Below, one piece after another: positions 10,301 to 21,229 of a stretch of DNA of 64,000 nt; the first letter of the stretch is position 1, and every line of letters starts with the position of its first letter. Under the pieces are notes generated by a model, which was given only the letters and a program-made list of their open reading frames with translations, was not told the origin of the DNA and made no database searches. The position numbers were made by a program, and so were the translations under genes. Source of the DNA: Symsagittifera roscoffensis (Eukaryota; Xenacoelomorpha; Acoela; Convolutidae); contig NC_087065.1 in assembly GCF_963678635.1 (NCBI RefSeq), positions 72,425,345 through 72,489,344 on the forward strand, in the 5' to 3' direction.

Positions 10301-13300
10301 TTTCATAAATAGAAAGCACAATGGTCCTCAAATTGATCCCTGTGGCGCGTCATATTCAAAAAACCTTGTTTCAAATTTCATATATAAAAGTATACTATCA
10401 TGCAATCGATTGGAAAAATTTTTTCTCAGCAAGCTGAACGTTACAGCTTTAAACAACCTATTTTCATCTATTTTGGACAAAAATGAGTAACTCTATCAAA
10501 AGTTTTTTTAATCAAAAAAAAAACATAAGCCATTATTCTTTTCGATCATTGCCTGATGAAAAATTGTTATTCGATTTAATTGCATGAACGTATGAATGTT
10601 TTTGTGAACAACGTTTTGCTCGGGTGTTTAAATGAATCGCTCTAAGAACTTGTCTTTTTTGCTGATATTTTGTCAAACAAAGTTTCTGCTGATCAACAAA
10701 AAAATCAAATTGTATTACTGGTTTAAAAAAAGTTTGTTGGAAGCTCAGATTTTCAAAACGATTTCTCAATTTTTTGTTTTTGTTCAATTTCATTGAATAT
10801 AGAAGCCACTGATTTATGTGCATGAGCAAAATTCTTAAGAATTTATCAGAGGCTGAATCTGTCAGATGTTGTATTTGTTGTGGACTTTCCATAAAAACGA
10901 TTATTAGTTTGAAACTCTTTTTAGTGTGAAAAATGTAAGTTCAATATCGTAAATTTACTGAATTTAGGCTGACTGATTTTAGTCGTAACGGTTAGCAACA
11001 ATAACTCAAAACATACACAGACTTAACTAAGATTGGCAGGTACTAATCAATTGTTAGCCGCACCAAACACATGACCAAAACCAATGGCGCCAAACAACAT
11101 AATATATAGTTAAAGACTAGGAATAATATATATATGACATTCCCTCAAGGATCATTTTTTAAACAGGCGTTTTAAAAATTATCCTAGGGATAAATGTTTG
11201 AGTTTTAGACCCGCAGTGGTCCACCCTCTCCCTGGGCATAAGTTTTAAGTTTAAATAGTTTTGCTTTCATTTTCTTTCACCCCATCTTCCAAGTTTTATC
11301 TTCCTGCTTAGGTCGTGTCCCGCCCTCTGTCTTCCTCTCCTTTGGTCGTTCTCGTTTTGAATATGCTGTCTACCATAACCCCGCCGAATTTGGATACCGC
11401 TGTCCGCTTTCTGGTACTTTTCCTTGATCCTGTCCCATCTTGGTCTTCTGATTCCTGGCTAGAATACGATACGAGACGTATACGTCGCCCTCGCTCCCCT
11501 TTCTTCTTGGCTTGTTTTTCCGGCTGTCCTTCGTTGCTTAAATTCGGGGCACTTCCCCCTTGTTCAGTATTCATGGTTTGGACTTCCGTGTCTACTCCCT
11601 TGGATGTTGGAACGCCGCTTCCTTCGGATGAGTTGGGTTTTTTCGCTACGCCCTCTGCATCTTTAAACACCTTTGGTGCATTCAATTCCACGCCCCGATC
11701 AGATGCAACTGTTGTTTGCTCTGCGTATCGTGAAATCGTTATTGGCTCGTACTCCGAATCCGAGTCTGCCTCCTCCGCAGAATCCCGAGTTGGTGATGTT
11801 TCTCGCGTTCTAATCTCGGCTGTACTCCGTGTACTTGTCCCCGCCGCCTGCTCGTTTGGTGCTCGTTTCAATTCCGCCCGACGTTTCAGCGCACTCATAG
11901 CTGGGGGTGGTAAGGTTATTTTGCTCGCAATTTTTGGCGCGTTGGGCTTGAGGCCTTTCACAGCAACTCCACTTTTCCTAAGTACAGAGCCATTTGCTAA
12001 GGTTAGAGTATGCTTATATTCGCTAACTACTTTCTGATTTATGGGTCTATACCTTTTATTACTGTCCTTAAGTCGTTGGAACAAGAGCTCCGTCCGTTTG
12101 CTCGGCTGTTTGGACTTGCCCCCCATGGCTTGTTTCACGCCAACCATTGATGTTCCATCCGCCGCCGAATCTAGTTGCTCTTGTGCCAGTCGTCTAGGGT
12201 GACTCATGTGTTTGACGTCATACTCAACGTCAGACCGTTCCTCCCAATCAGTTGCCATAGGTTGGGGAATCTTCTGATTTCGTGATCAGTTGAATCTAAA
12301 TAGGCAGATTTTTGTTTCAACACTCTGTCCCAATTTAGATTTTGCAAGGTTGGCTTTTTCGTGAGATTTCGAAGGACCGTATTTGCTTACCTGCCGTGAT
12401 GAGCTTCAAACGGCGATATTTTGAGAGTAGCATTCGGAGCAAATCTCAGAGCACTCAAGGCTCGTTCTATCATTGATTCCAAATTTCCGCTATCTTTTTC
12501 TTTTGCGTAAGTTAAAACAAAATTTTTCAGGCTGCCAATGGTACGTTCGACACATCCGGTAGCGCGGTGGTCATTCACGGGTGAATATATTATTTCTATT
12601 CCTGCGGAGTTGCAAAATGATTTAACCGCCTTCGATTGGAAACTTGATCCTTGGTCCATAAAAATTTTCCTAGGGACACCATGTTGAGATATGTTTTGTT
12701 TAATAAACTTAAGGACCTTATCGCTTTTATTATTCCCGCAGATCATTGCAGAGGGCCAGCGTGAGAATCGATCAACCGCTACCAAAACATATTTACTCGT
12801 TTCATATAGATATCTAATCGGGCCCCAAAAATCTAGCTGTAGACATTCATTCGGCTCCCGTGGTTCATAGACTTTCCCAATGTCACCTTTAGCGCATAAT
12901 GGTCTAAGGCTTTTACCTGCATACGTGCATTCCTTGCACCCATCCGCAGCTGCAACTAAACTCCGGTGGAGATAGGGGAACCAGACATCCCTTGCTGCAT
13001 CGAACATATTCGAGCGCCCGTGGTGAAAACAAATTATTAGGTTAGCCACTGCATTCCTGAGTGGTATGGGGATGACGAGTCGTTCGTCCATCCACAGGCA
13101 ATTCTCCCGCACATGGAAATCATGTGTGTGCTGTCCGAGGTAGGCACCCATTGCTCTGACCTTCTTCTCCAACTCCGGGTCCTTACTTTCCACCAGTTCT
13201 TTTATCGCACGCATCTGAGGGTCCCCTTTATAATTTGCCTCGACTAGTTAAAGGTTGAATAGTTCCGGTAGTGCACTGCTTTTTTGGACGATCTTACAGT

Positions 13301-16300
13301 CCCGGGGAATCACTGACATAATTACATTTCCTCCCGCTGGGTATGCCGCTGGAAATAGTTCGCCTCCTAATGCCGAAGGAATGGAAATTACCGTGTTGCA
13401 TCGGATGTCCCTAGTATGATTTGTCTCCGCCTCCAGTCGTGCATCTACTATCTCCACCTCGCTGCTACTGCCGCTCGTGATCTCTGGGTGTTTTAACAAT
13501 ATTTTATTTAATTTCTTCAAGTTTAGTGATGTCATTGTAGAAGTATTTGTTTTGGTAAAAGGAGAACTACTGTTTACAGTGGAATTAATATCAGACTCAC
13601 GTAGTTTACATTCAGTAATTGACTTCACGGTCATTGCACTCAGCTATGCGTTTTACTGGCTTCTGATTGGTTGGCCGACGGTCACGCGTTTTGACGCCCT
13701 CTTCCGATGGAGAGTTAATTCTATCATTTCCAACTTGTATATCTTTAGCTGAAACAACTGATTCCCTTGGTGCTTTGATAATCCCTTTATTGGTATTAAT
13801 ATAACCGAGTGAATTGGTAATTGACTGCAGTTTAGCAACCGTGAAAGTGTTATCATAGAGACTAACTCTTGTTGCTTCCCCCACCGGATGCCTTGATAGA
13901 TAATCAGCCAGGCCAATTTTAGCCCCAGGCATATGTTCAATGACAAAATCAAAGGGTATAATTCGATCGATCCAACGAGTCAACCGATTGAACATAGCTT
14001 TGTTTTTCTTATTGTTTCCATTCAATAATGATACTAAAGCCTTCTGATCTGTCACTACAGTAAATGGCCGCCCGAAAATGTAATTTCTGAAATATTCGGA
14101 ACCCCAAACTACGGCCAGCATTTCTAGCTCATTTGTCGAATATTTCTTTTCGGCCGCATTTAGAAAACAAGATGCAAATGATATAGGGCGCCAACCCTCG
14201 GCGCCTAATTGTTCGAGTACAGCCCCCAAACCATTATGACTCGCGTCGCACACGATTCGAATGTTTTTATGCACATCAAAATGCTTAAGTTCGACTATGT
14301 TGGCAACTTGCATTTTAAGCGATTCGAACGCTGTTTGGCAGTCAGTTGTCCATACGAATTCGTTTTTCTTACTAAGCAGTGGACGTAAGGGCGCCGAAGT
14401 TTCTGCCAAGGCAGGTAAATATTTGTGAAGACTATGGATTGACCCCATGAACGACTTCAATTGTGAGAGCGTTCTCGGGGCGGCTAATTTGTCAATCGGA
14501 TCTGTTTTCCGCACCATTGGTATAATCCCAGATTTTTTAATCCGGTGGCCTAACCATTCGCAAGTATTTTTCGTAAATTGAGATTTTTCTAGTTTCAAAG
14601 CCGTAATTTCCTTATCTAATTTCGCTAAAATCTTCTCCACAAGGGCAATATGTTCAATTTTGGTACCTTTTGAAGTTACTAAGATATCATCAATGAAAGC
14701 ATTCGCACACGGAAATTCAGCCAGAATAGCATCCATGACACGTTGAAATTCCGCCGGCATGGTTGTCAATCTATAGAATCCTGTCTTGAAGCGATATGTA
14801 CCGGTGGAGCGGCCTCCCACCAAAGAAAAATTACAAAGTTTGCTAGTATTGTCGTTCAAAGGAAGTTGTCCGTAGGCGTACGTGAGATCCATCGTTGTAA
14901 AAAAACATCCCCCTGTTTACGTTCGCTGATCGTTTGCCCTACAATGTCCATTAGTTCTTCAATATTGGGCATTTGATATTTATTTTTATGTACTTGCTTG
15001 TTCAATTCTCTGGATTCCAGTGCAAGTTTTACCGAGCCACCTTTTTTCACTGTGATGACGATAGGTGAAACAAAATATTTATCTGAACATTCTTCCAATT
15101 TTTGAATGTGACCTTGTTCCAAAAGTTTGTCAATCTCCTTATCGACTTTTTCTTGTAATGTTATGGGCACTCGCCTACCCTTTTGTTGAATTGGAGTTAA
15201 ATTCTTGAAGACTTTTGCCTGCACTTTATAATTACGGATACGCCCTACCCTGCGAAAAAGATGGTGACATTGCTTACGGAAATGTTTCTGCCAATCATCC
15301 AAGTCATTGTCCGTCTCCACAGTTCCTTCCTGTGAATGTATGCTGTTCACCCCTTTGGTCGGTGGTGCTTGTACCAATATCAGTCCTAGTGCTGGCATTA
15401 AATCCCTGCCAATAGTAGACGGTCTGCACCCTCCGATGACGTTGATATCCGCCGAGCTAGTCCATCCGTTGGAATGAAGCGTGACTTGCATTTTCTCCAG
15501 AAATTTCAGCGGATTGTTGCCGTAGTCGCGAAACTGGTCGTCTTTCGGATCCAGCGGTTTCAAATGTACGTTAGCTGTTCGCAGGGTACGTTTCAGTTCC
15601 CCAATGGTAAAGATAGATATTGGCGAGCCACTATCAATCCAATCTTGAGTTGCCTTACCATTGATCTTTAAGGCTAGCTTTGCCCCCGCGACTCTCAATT
15701 CTTCCTCCTCCTTCCGCCGGATTGACATAACTACGTACTCCGTTGAACTATCCGAATCCCATCCATGTGCCGGTGCCTTTGAATCAGTTACCCATCCAAT
15801 GGAACTTCCGTAGTTGGATGCACTCTCCTCCGGATAATCTTGTACAATCCCGCCATCGGTGCCGTCCTCATTTATCATGCCCACACGACCCCTATTCGCC
15901 GATCGAGGTCCTCTACAAGTTCGCTCGTAATGCCCAGTTTTCTTGCAAAAGTTGCAGGTTGCATTTCTTGCTGGACACTTTGGAATGTGATCCGGGGTAA
16001 AACCACTCTGGTCACAATTATAGAAATTGCGATCTGCTCCTCCGCGGCCTCCTTTTCTGCCAGATCCACGTCCACCTCTTTGAAATGGTCGGCGATAACC
16101 TCCTCTGATTGCGCTTATTGGCTCCGTTTTGATTTGTAATGACCCCGCTGGTGCTGCGGTAAGTCCCCCACCGGATACATTATACGATTTGGCGTACTTG
16201 TCACCCCGCTCGTATGACAAAGCAATTCGGTAGACCTCATCTGGTGTCTTAGTTGAACGACATAGTTCCATTTGAGCCTCCTTATTGGACATATTAACTA

Positions 16301-18892
16301 TAAATACGTCACGTAACACGCGTCGTTCGAGTGCTCCCAATGAGCATCTAGCGGCTAGTCCACTCAATACGGAGTGAAACTCTTCCAACGTTTCCCCGTC
16401 ACGTTGTTTTCGAGATGGTAGCTGGTACGTTTCGAACGTTTCGTTTCTTTCCTTCCTGAAGACACTCTCAAATTCATCCAAAACCCGAGGATATCGAGTA
16501 GTCGCCAGGTCCAAATGGGGTTTTCGGTTATGTAATTCGTCCTGTCCACGTTCCCCCAAGCACAAGTAAAGGTTAGAAATTAATGTCTGCTCCTCTTCCA
16601 AACGATTTTTCCCATTCACCTCCTCTGGCAGGTCTGTAATTTGCGCCGCGGTTAGCGTCCGATCAAAAGAGAATGCCGTCGGATTGAATGAGTGTTTTGC
16701 TATTACACCCCATGTAAAACGTGTAATCCAATGCTCCCACAGCATCGGTGCTTCCGTGCATTTACTCGGCCAAAATGCCGTAATTCCCAGTGGATTTTTT
16801 CCTGATACCGCGCTTTGTCCTGCTTGCTGCGCCATGTGAAAAATGTAAGTTCAATATCGCAAATTCACTGAATTTAGGCTGACTGATTTTAGTCGTAACG
16901 GTTAGCAACAATAACTCAAAACATACACAGACTTAACTAAGATTGGCAGGTACTAATCAATTGTTAGCCGCAACAAACACATGGCCAAAACCAATGGCGC
17001 CAAACAACATAATATATAGTTAAAGACTAGGAATAATATATATATGACAGTAGTAAGCTTTGCATGACTGAAATTTTTCGTCAAAGTTCAATTTTTGCTT
17101 ATTTGATTTTTTACTTAGCAATCTCACGTCATTTTTAAGCTGTCCTAAATGCTGGAATTTTTTAAGCCGGGGATTTTTTGAATGGTTTTGATCTCTATTT
17201 TTGCGCATGTATTTTTTTGTTTATTATTCAAATTTTTTATTACCATTCTGTTCCTTCCTGTTTTTTTTTCTAAAACGATCAAATGTTTCGAAAATTGTTT
17301 AATTTAAGAATCAATATAGTTATTAACGAACAATCCTATCAATGATACATAATTTTTTTCACAACTCTTGATTGAGATTTTTTTTAATTCGTAAACATTA
17401 CGAGGCCAAACTGCACTGGATAGGCGCACAATTTGGTGTTTTTAGGTCTCTGAAATCCAGAGACAAGTCCTAAAACATGCTAAACTTTTGTCGGAACGAT
17501 CAAAGAAAAAGAAAGAAGAACAAAAAGTGGAAGTCACTAGCAATTCACAAATCACACAATTTGGCTTTGTATTGAAAAAATTATATCCTAAAGGGTGTCA
17601 AAACCGTATAAATGGTTTTCATTATGGAAATATTATTTCGAAAGTTTGAGATACTTTTGTAATTATTCAGAGTTTCAAGTTGTTTGAAATCCAATTTGTT
17701 CTTCAATCTAAATCGCAAACTTGAATGTTTTATGCATGGAAAGCGAACGGCTGTTTTCTTGTTTTGCATTTTCTCTTATCTCTTTATTACATGTATTCAA
17801 TTTTTTAGTCACATATCAATCTACCTGCGACACATAAAAGCATCCGATGCTGCTGAAGAGGAAAGTAGCGGTGAAAACAGTGCACAAGATGTCAGAACCT
17901 CGTCTGAGCCGGCGGTGTCTGGAACTGGCGACAACTCTGCTGGCTCGGACACCCCGCCCTCGTGGGTCTATGCTACTTTCCAGTTCTTCATGTCAAGTCC
18001 CAGTTACAACGGGACAATCCAATCGGCGTCTCTCGTTAAGCCGAATAAGTTTGAGCTGGAGACTGGCCAATATTCGTGGGGATATCCAAAGTTCTGCAAA
18101 ACTAACGGTGGCAAATTATGTTTTTCCTTATGAGTTTTTCGAATGCAGTTTTACTTGTTCTGTATATATTTCCGACAGGTAATGATACAAAAAAAGTTTT
18201 ATAAAAAAAAATTTTTTAATATTTTTTTTCGTTTCATTAACTGTCGAAACTATATGCAAATAAAGTCCAGCCAAAAACTCAATTAATAAAAAAACTCATT
18301 CAAAAGTAACAAGCTGTTTCAATTTTTTAATAGTTCGGTTTTTAATTGTTCGGTTCGCGCTGGATACACAATTTTTCAGAAACGTAATTCATAGAAGACA
18401 AGTGTAATTCAAAAAACTTCAAGCCGTTATATTTTTTTCTGTTTCGATACTCTAAATTTTAGGTTTTGGCGAAAGTCATCTACTTGACTTGAAATTTCCT
18501 GAATAAAGCTGTCATTGGAATAAAATTTTTTGTGAAGAAAAAACTTACTAATCGGGTTCAAAATTTTTTCCTCGAATTTGTGTTCCTCGAATTTTTTAGA
18601 TGGTTACGTTTTTTCAGACGTAATTCCTCACTTTATTTGCAATAATTGGTTATTATTCGCCCAGAAGTGATGATAATTTCCGGTTTCAGATTTCTTCCAG
18701 ACTTTGAATTTCTGGCGTCATGAGAAAATTGAAATTAAGTGTGTACTTGAGCAATATGTTAACAAGGATGACGTTATCGAATCCCCTTCCAAGAAGATGA
18801 CCCCAAGTGTGAATGAATTGCAACAAGATATGGCTGAGCTTCTCAAATCAGGGCGACAGGCTCGCAGGCTCCTCTCGTTTCATGCTTTATAG
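7170..18892 (+). CDS. MATH-domain protein (MEL-26/SPOP/BATH-like), four exons
   Basis: Four exons, 7170-7345, 9028-9102, 17809-18107 and 18690-18892, join with exact phase to 753 nt, 250 residues plus TAG. Each intron has GT...AG. In order the protein shows an N-terminal segment with EWFVWNL, a strand with YFVMALFPNG, then RADSRG joining HISIYL across the second splice, a Ser/Glu-rich insertion of about 40 residues, the MATH signature WGYPKF, and a tail ELQQDMAELLKSG. In MEL-26/SPOP proteins such a linker leads into a BTB domain that recruits substrates to cullin-3 ligases. Here a stop follows, and BTB-like pieces appear only 4-5 kb later. TAG AAG sits just before the ATG, so this is the first Met unless a spliced leader joins at the TTTATAG. 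Intron 2 carries a full retrotransposon. Domain by recognition, function by family. Confidence 0.62.
7377..7589. mobile_element. MITE, family A copy 2, nested in a family B MITE
   Basis: 213 bp from GGCTCTTTTCCAG to CTGGAAAAGAGCC. The flanking octamers are identical, CTCTTTTC, and come from the terminus of the host family B copy. This shows cleanly that the family makes 8-bp duplications. The interior is nearly the same as 8262-8481. Confidence 0.78.
7750..7968. mobile_element. hAT-like non-autonomous element, CAGGGGCGGAT terminus
   Basis: 219 bp beginning CAGGGGCGGATT and ending CCCCCCTG, flanked by ACTCGTTA and ACTCGTAA, an 8-bp duplication with one mismatch. CAG...CTG ends with 8-bp duplications are typical of hAT elements. 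The interior word CCGACCCAAAGGGTC and the following TTTGGTACTTTTTAAGAAA recur near 8650-8700, 22125-22160 and 42675-42715. Confidence 0.7.
8262..8481. mobile_element. MITE, family A copy 3
   Basis: 220 bp with inverted ends GGCTCTTTTCCAGTTCCCCC and GGGGGAAACTGGAAAAGAGCC (one mismatch in the pairing). The interior is collinear with 7377-7589. Its right end abuts a hAT-like fragment, which has removed any target duplication. Confidence 0.7.
8484..8737. mobile_element. hAT-like non-autonomous element, inverted, left end truncated
   Basis: Ends TAAATCCGCCCCTG at 8737, the inverted form of the CAGGGGCGGATTTA terminus at 42610. The interior word GACCCTTTGGGTCGGCAGGG is the reverse complement of the conserved block of this family. 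The other end is not canonical and no target duplication is visible. Confidence 0.6.
9028..9102 (+). CDS. MATH gene exon 2
   Basis: Preceded by acceptor GTTTTAG. One base completes the Arg codon split by intron 1; then 24 codons including YFVMALFPNG, then 2 bases of a Gly codon before donor GTTCGT at 9103. It aligns by eye with the second strand pair of MATH domains. The frame stays open past the donor, so the splice site is chosen by the fit of phase and domain to exon 3. Confidence 0.58.
9575..9793. mobile_element. MITE, family C copy 2
   Basis: 219 bp, GGCTTTTTTCCAG to ATGGAAAAGAGCC, flanked by TCAGTTCG and TCAGTTTG (7 of 8 identical). The interior shares GTGAACAA...TTCACATGCAAAATGCCG-like words with the copy at 5434-5654. 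It lies in the large second intron of the MATH gene. Confidence 0.7.
9794..10924. other. Intron sequence with a possible old coding remnant
   Basis: No confident gene. A 119-codon minus-strand ORF at 10533-10892, and a plus-strand stretch near 10310-10345 (NGPQIDPCG in translation), look more protein-like than the surroundings. They might be remnants of a non-LTR retrotransposon region, but I cannot name a domain. Confidence 0.3.
10925..11139 (-). repeat. 3' LTR (215 bp)
   Basis: On the plus strand it reads TGTGAAAAATG...ATATATGACA. The copy at 16835-17049 has the same length and differs at four positions (T/C twice, C/A, A/G). Confidence 0.9.
11140..11147 (-). promoter_or_regulatory. Polypurine tract
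   Basis: On the minus strand TGAGGGAA lies directly before the TGTCATA start of the 3' LTR, where plus-strand priming takes place in LTR elements. Confidence 0.6.
11308..12258 (-). pseudogene. Pol C-terminal tail of the gypsy element (frame-shifted)
   Basis: 316-codon frame behind integrase. Its first part contains YRPINQKVVSEYKHTLTLANG and VLRKSGVAVKG, which look like the integrase C-terminal tail of nematode gypsy pol proteins. The rest is low-complexity and charged, with Ser/Glu/Lys-rich stretches and a basic KKKGERGRRIR patch. It is in a different frame from integrase, and an in-frame TGA lies nine codons before the ATG, so the ATG is probably not a true start but the point after a frameshift near 12290. 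It could instead be a separate accessory ORF; I favour the tail reading because the frame ahead of the ATG also looks coding. Confidence 0.6.
12387..13214 (-). pseudogene. Integrase of the gypsy element
   Basis: 275 codons. An HHCC zinc-binding region (HHGRSNMF...CKECTYAG) precedes the catalytic core. The DDE residues are visible in LQLDFWGP, FMDQGSS and GCVERTIGSLK. It would join element cDNA into the chromosome. The frame is closed by TAA right after EAHHGR, and the coding pattern continues in the same frame (ANTVLRNLTKKP), so this stop is a nonsense mutation. A second in-frame TAA about 40 codons before the first Met separates it from the linker ORF at 13248-13634. The catalytic residues look intact. 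Confidence 0.88.
13248..13634 (-). pseudogene. RNase H-integrase linker of the gypsy pol
   Basis: 128 codons without a catalytic motif, Ser/Thr-rich then SIPSALGGELFPAAY. It is in the same frame as integrase (separated by one TAA) and shifted relative to the RT-RNase H frame, with which it overlaps at 13612-13634. The frame change is therefore close to 13620. It is the spacer normally found before the integrase zinc finger. Confidence 0.6.
13612..14892 (-). pseudogene. Reverse transcriptase core and RNase H of the gypsy element
   Basis: 426 codons. The RT core has MDLTYAYGQLPL (motif A), YRFKTGFYRLTTMPAEFQ (motif B) and the catalytic FIDDILV. RNase H follows with CDASHNGLGAVL, YSTNELEMLAVVW and TDQKALV, then DYLSRHP. 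It continues the Gag-protease frame at 14856-16835 after a frame change. A run of seven T (coding strand, near 14899-14905) just before motif A is one base short of what would keep the frame, so an indel in a homopolymer explains the break; this could also be a sequencing error. It copies element RNA into DNA inside capsid-like particles. Confidence 0.88.
14856..16835 (-). pseudogene. Gag-protease and start of reverse transcriptase
   Basis: 659 codons from the ATG formed at the LTR/primer-site junction. Residues 1-240 are Gag (capsid-like helices), 245-266 an RGG-rich basic stretch. At 294-307 is a CX2CX4HX4C zinc knuckle (CNFCKKTGHYERTC); a preceding knuckle has Ser where the second Cys would be. 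The protease motif DSGSPISIF starts at about 401. The fingers of reverse transcriptase occupy about 560-640. Gag and Pol are in one frame, as in related worm elements, with no gag stop to bypass. The last residues are out of frame because of the T-run indel. Confidence 0.85.
16817..16834 (-). promoter_or_regulatory. Primer-binding site overlapping gag ATG
   Basis: TGGCGCAGCAAGCAGGAC directly follows the 5' LTR. It shares its first nine bases with the site at 1430-1447, and fits a serine-tRNA 3' end. The ATG uses the last A of the LTR, so the primer-binding site is also the first codons of Gag. Confidence 0.6.
16835..17049 (-). repeat. 5' LTR (215 bp)
   Basis: Copy of 10925-11139 with four differences. 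On the minus strand it runs TGTCATATATATATTATTCC...CACA, has TG...CA ends, and should hold the promoter. A TATATATATATT stretch near its start is a possible TATA element or simply AT-rich. Confidence 0.88.
17050..17808. other. Rest of MATH gene intron 2
   Basis: AT-rich intron sequence between the gypsy element and the exon 3 acceptor. I see no gene. Confidence 0.5.
17809..18107 (+). CDS. MATH gene exon 3
   Basis: Acceptor TTTTTTAG at 17801-17808. The first base completes a Gly codon from exon 2, then 99 codons and one base before donor GTGGCA at 18108. It encodes HISIYLRHIKASD, a Ser/Glu/Thr-rich loop, YATFQFFM and the MATH-type WGYPKFCKTN. Its higher GC content marks it out from the intron. 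The long acidic loop is unusual for a MATH domain. Confidence 0.65.
18690..18892 (+). CDS. MATH gene exon 4 (last exon as found)
   Basis: Acceptor GGTTTCAG at 18682-18689; two bases complete an Asp codon with exon 3. It encodes DFFQTLNFW, IEIKCVLEQYV and then the linker ELQQDMAELLKSGR that normally leads into BTB. TAG stops the frame at 18890. No good donor is seen before that stop, so either the gene is truncated here or a weak donor was missed. Confidence 0.6.
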
Positions 18893-21229
18893 TCCTTAAA
18901 AATGACGGAAAAAAATTAAGTTTGCAGCTTATCTCAAAGATTCTATTTTTTCTTAGGTTTTCTGTAATCGTATTTCAATAGTCCCGGAAATTTTAAAATA
19001 ACGCACGAGTTTTATTAGCAAAAATTATTTATTATGGATTATATAATCATAAATGGTTCGGTGGTGTAGCGACGGTTCATTTCATTTATTCCGCCCAAAT
19101 TTTCAAATATTGTATAATTCCAGATATAAACACAGAGAGCAAAACACTGATCGCAATGATTCGTTTTGTTAATACAAATCCGATCATTTTAATTTTAAGC
19201 CGAGTTTTAACAAGGCCAAAACTTGAGCAGAAGTTTGGCATTTTTTCCGGTAGCTATTTTTTGTGTTTCTTTTCTGGCCTGGTTAAAACTGCAGGTTTTT
19301 TCTCAAACTTGAATAATTTCCCAAAAATGAATAAAATTTTTGACTCGGCTTATTTATAAGTCAAATTAAGACTGTGGATAAATCTTTTTTCCAACCAATA
19401 AAATTGAAGCGGAATAGTTTCAGTTCAAGGTGTTGAAATGATGATTTTTGGGCAGAATAAGTAAAAAGCTCGAGTAGAATTAAAGAAGAACAAAAAATTA
19501 TCGACTAGCACAAAAATTCAAACACAATGTTCAACTATTGTGAAAAGTAAATCATAATACACAAAAAGTTTTAACTTTTCTCAACCACTCAACATTTTGG
19601 TCGGCGATTTATTTTGGGTTCAAGCTATTACAGGTTGGGTTGTGACTGATCACGGTTTATGTGATAGGGAAACTAGATTGCTTAATTTCTCAATTCTGTT
19701 TGTCTCAAAAATGCAAGTATTTGAACAGATTATAATGATTGTCTTGTAGTTCAAAGAAATGCAGCTATCAAATTCAAACTAGTCAATACATTTTAATGTT
19801 TTAAAACGAAAAAGATAAATGATTTCTAGTTTTAAAATTGAGCTTTATTTTTCTTGAATTCCCACAAAAGAAAAAACTATCTTTTGATCAGTTTCTTCTA
19901 AATGGGATAATTTAATGAAATAAGTGCCTAAGTCCAGTATTTAATATTCAAAGAATTTTAACAAGATATATATTTATTTGAATTTTGCTTAATGAGTTTT
20001 TTCCAGTAGCTATGTTTCACAAATATCGAATTTCTGTTGCTCAAAAAGAATCTTAGAAAATCATTTAATACAATATTTTAACCTGTATAAAATTATTTAG
20101 ATTTTTAGTACATTTAGTGGAGTATACTCACGGCTTCTAAGTACATACTGCCTCAAATTAAAATTAGGCTGAAACAAGCGAAAAATTGGAACAATTTTTT
20201 TGGACAAAATTTCCATTAAGATTGATTTTGTACTTTATTTGCATGGTGAAAAACGTTGGTTTCAATGTTGTTTCTGTGAATCAAAATGAGCTGAGATCAC
20301 AACAGTCTTTATACAAGCATCCCTGTTTTGCATATAAGGATCACGTGCTGTTTTTTGCAGAAAAAAATTATCTTGCGCTTGCAATTTCAGAAAAATTTTG
20401 AGATGGAGATTTCATATTTTTAAAGAAAATTACTTAGGAAAAAGCTAAAATAAGCTGAAAAGGAGACCTGGCTTTGTTCTTGATGCTTATTTATGGATCT
20501 CCAGTTCTGGATTAAATTGCCGCTTACGGTTTAGTGAAACAAAAAATGTTGACCGTTGGTTATCCAAATTGGCTCAAATTTTAGTTTTCAAACGCTCTTA
20601 ACTTTACAAAAAATGATCAGAATAATTATAAATTTTTATCAAAAACGCAAAAACGGAATATTATTATTCATTGGACGTAGACTCTTTTTAGTTAAATTTC
20701 AGAAAAAAAAGAATCAACGGTACAATCAACTCCCCTCCAAATCAGTTAATCTGAAATAATTTTTCACGCAATAATTTTGTAGAGAATGTTATCAGCGACA
20801 TAATTTATATTGTTACGGTCAAAAACTTTTTTAAATACAATTACATCTTTCGCGTTTGTATGAAATTCAGAATTAATACTTGCTTGGGGAGGACCTTCTA
20901 CGGTAGGTCACTTAGGGGAAAATTGTTCGATTGATCCAAACAAAAACTAAAGGAAGGAACTTGAAAAAAATAGCCAATTGGTACCAAGTTGACATCCTCC
21001 GCCAAAGCAGTGTAGGTGGAGGATGTTCACTTGGTTCGAATTGAGTTTTTTCAAGCAATCAGCATCAAGCATTTTACTCGCAGATCTTAGTAAATTTAAT
21101 CTGAAATAAATACTGGTTTGGAAAATTTTGGCTAGGTCTATTTGGGGGATGTTAATTTGATCCACCAATTGTTCTGATTTTTTGAATGCTGAGATAATCC
21201 TCGAAACTAAAGGAAATCTTTTTCTGTAC
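18893..21229. other. Non-coding stretch
   Basis: AT-rich, with only short ORFs without domain signals. I looked here for the missing first half of a BTB domain (an AHK...SPVF-like block) and did not find it. Confidence 0.45.

Larger units (their letters stand above)
10925..17049 (-). mobile_element. Complete-length Ty3/gypsy LTR retrotransposon (K02A2.6-like), inactivated
   Basis: 6,125 bp bounded by two 215-bp LTRs. On the minus strand the order is 5' LTR, primer-binding site, Gag, protease, reverse transcriptase, RNase H, integrase, C-terminal tail, polypurine tract, 3' LTR. Protease-RT-RNaseH-integrase order defines Ty3/gypsy. The LTRs differ at 4 of 215 positions by eye, so insertion was fairly recent. 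Yet pol carries at least a frameshift in RT, one in the RNase H-integrase linker, stops before and after the integrase core, and one more frame change in the tail. The flanks TTAG and GTAG match at 3 of 4 bases, so the target duplication is uncertain. The element sits in intron 2 of the MATH gene, in antisense orientation. Confidence 0.9.

Noticed and set aside
11315-12037. 240-codon plus-strand ORF
   Set aside because: It is the antisense of the gypsy C-terminal ORF; no domain and no independent start context.
14856-14910. Programmed frameshift between RT parts of the gypsy element
   Set aside because: The change lies inside the RT palm, just before motif A, where no functional boundary exists. 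A one-base indel in a T run explains it.
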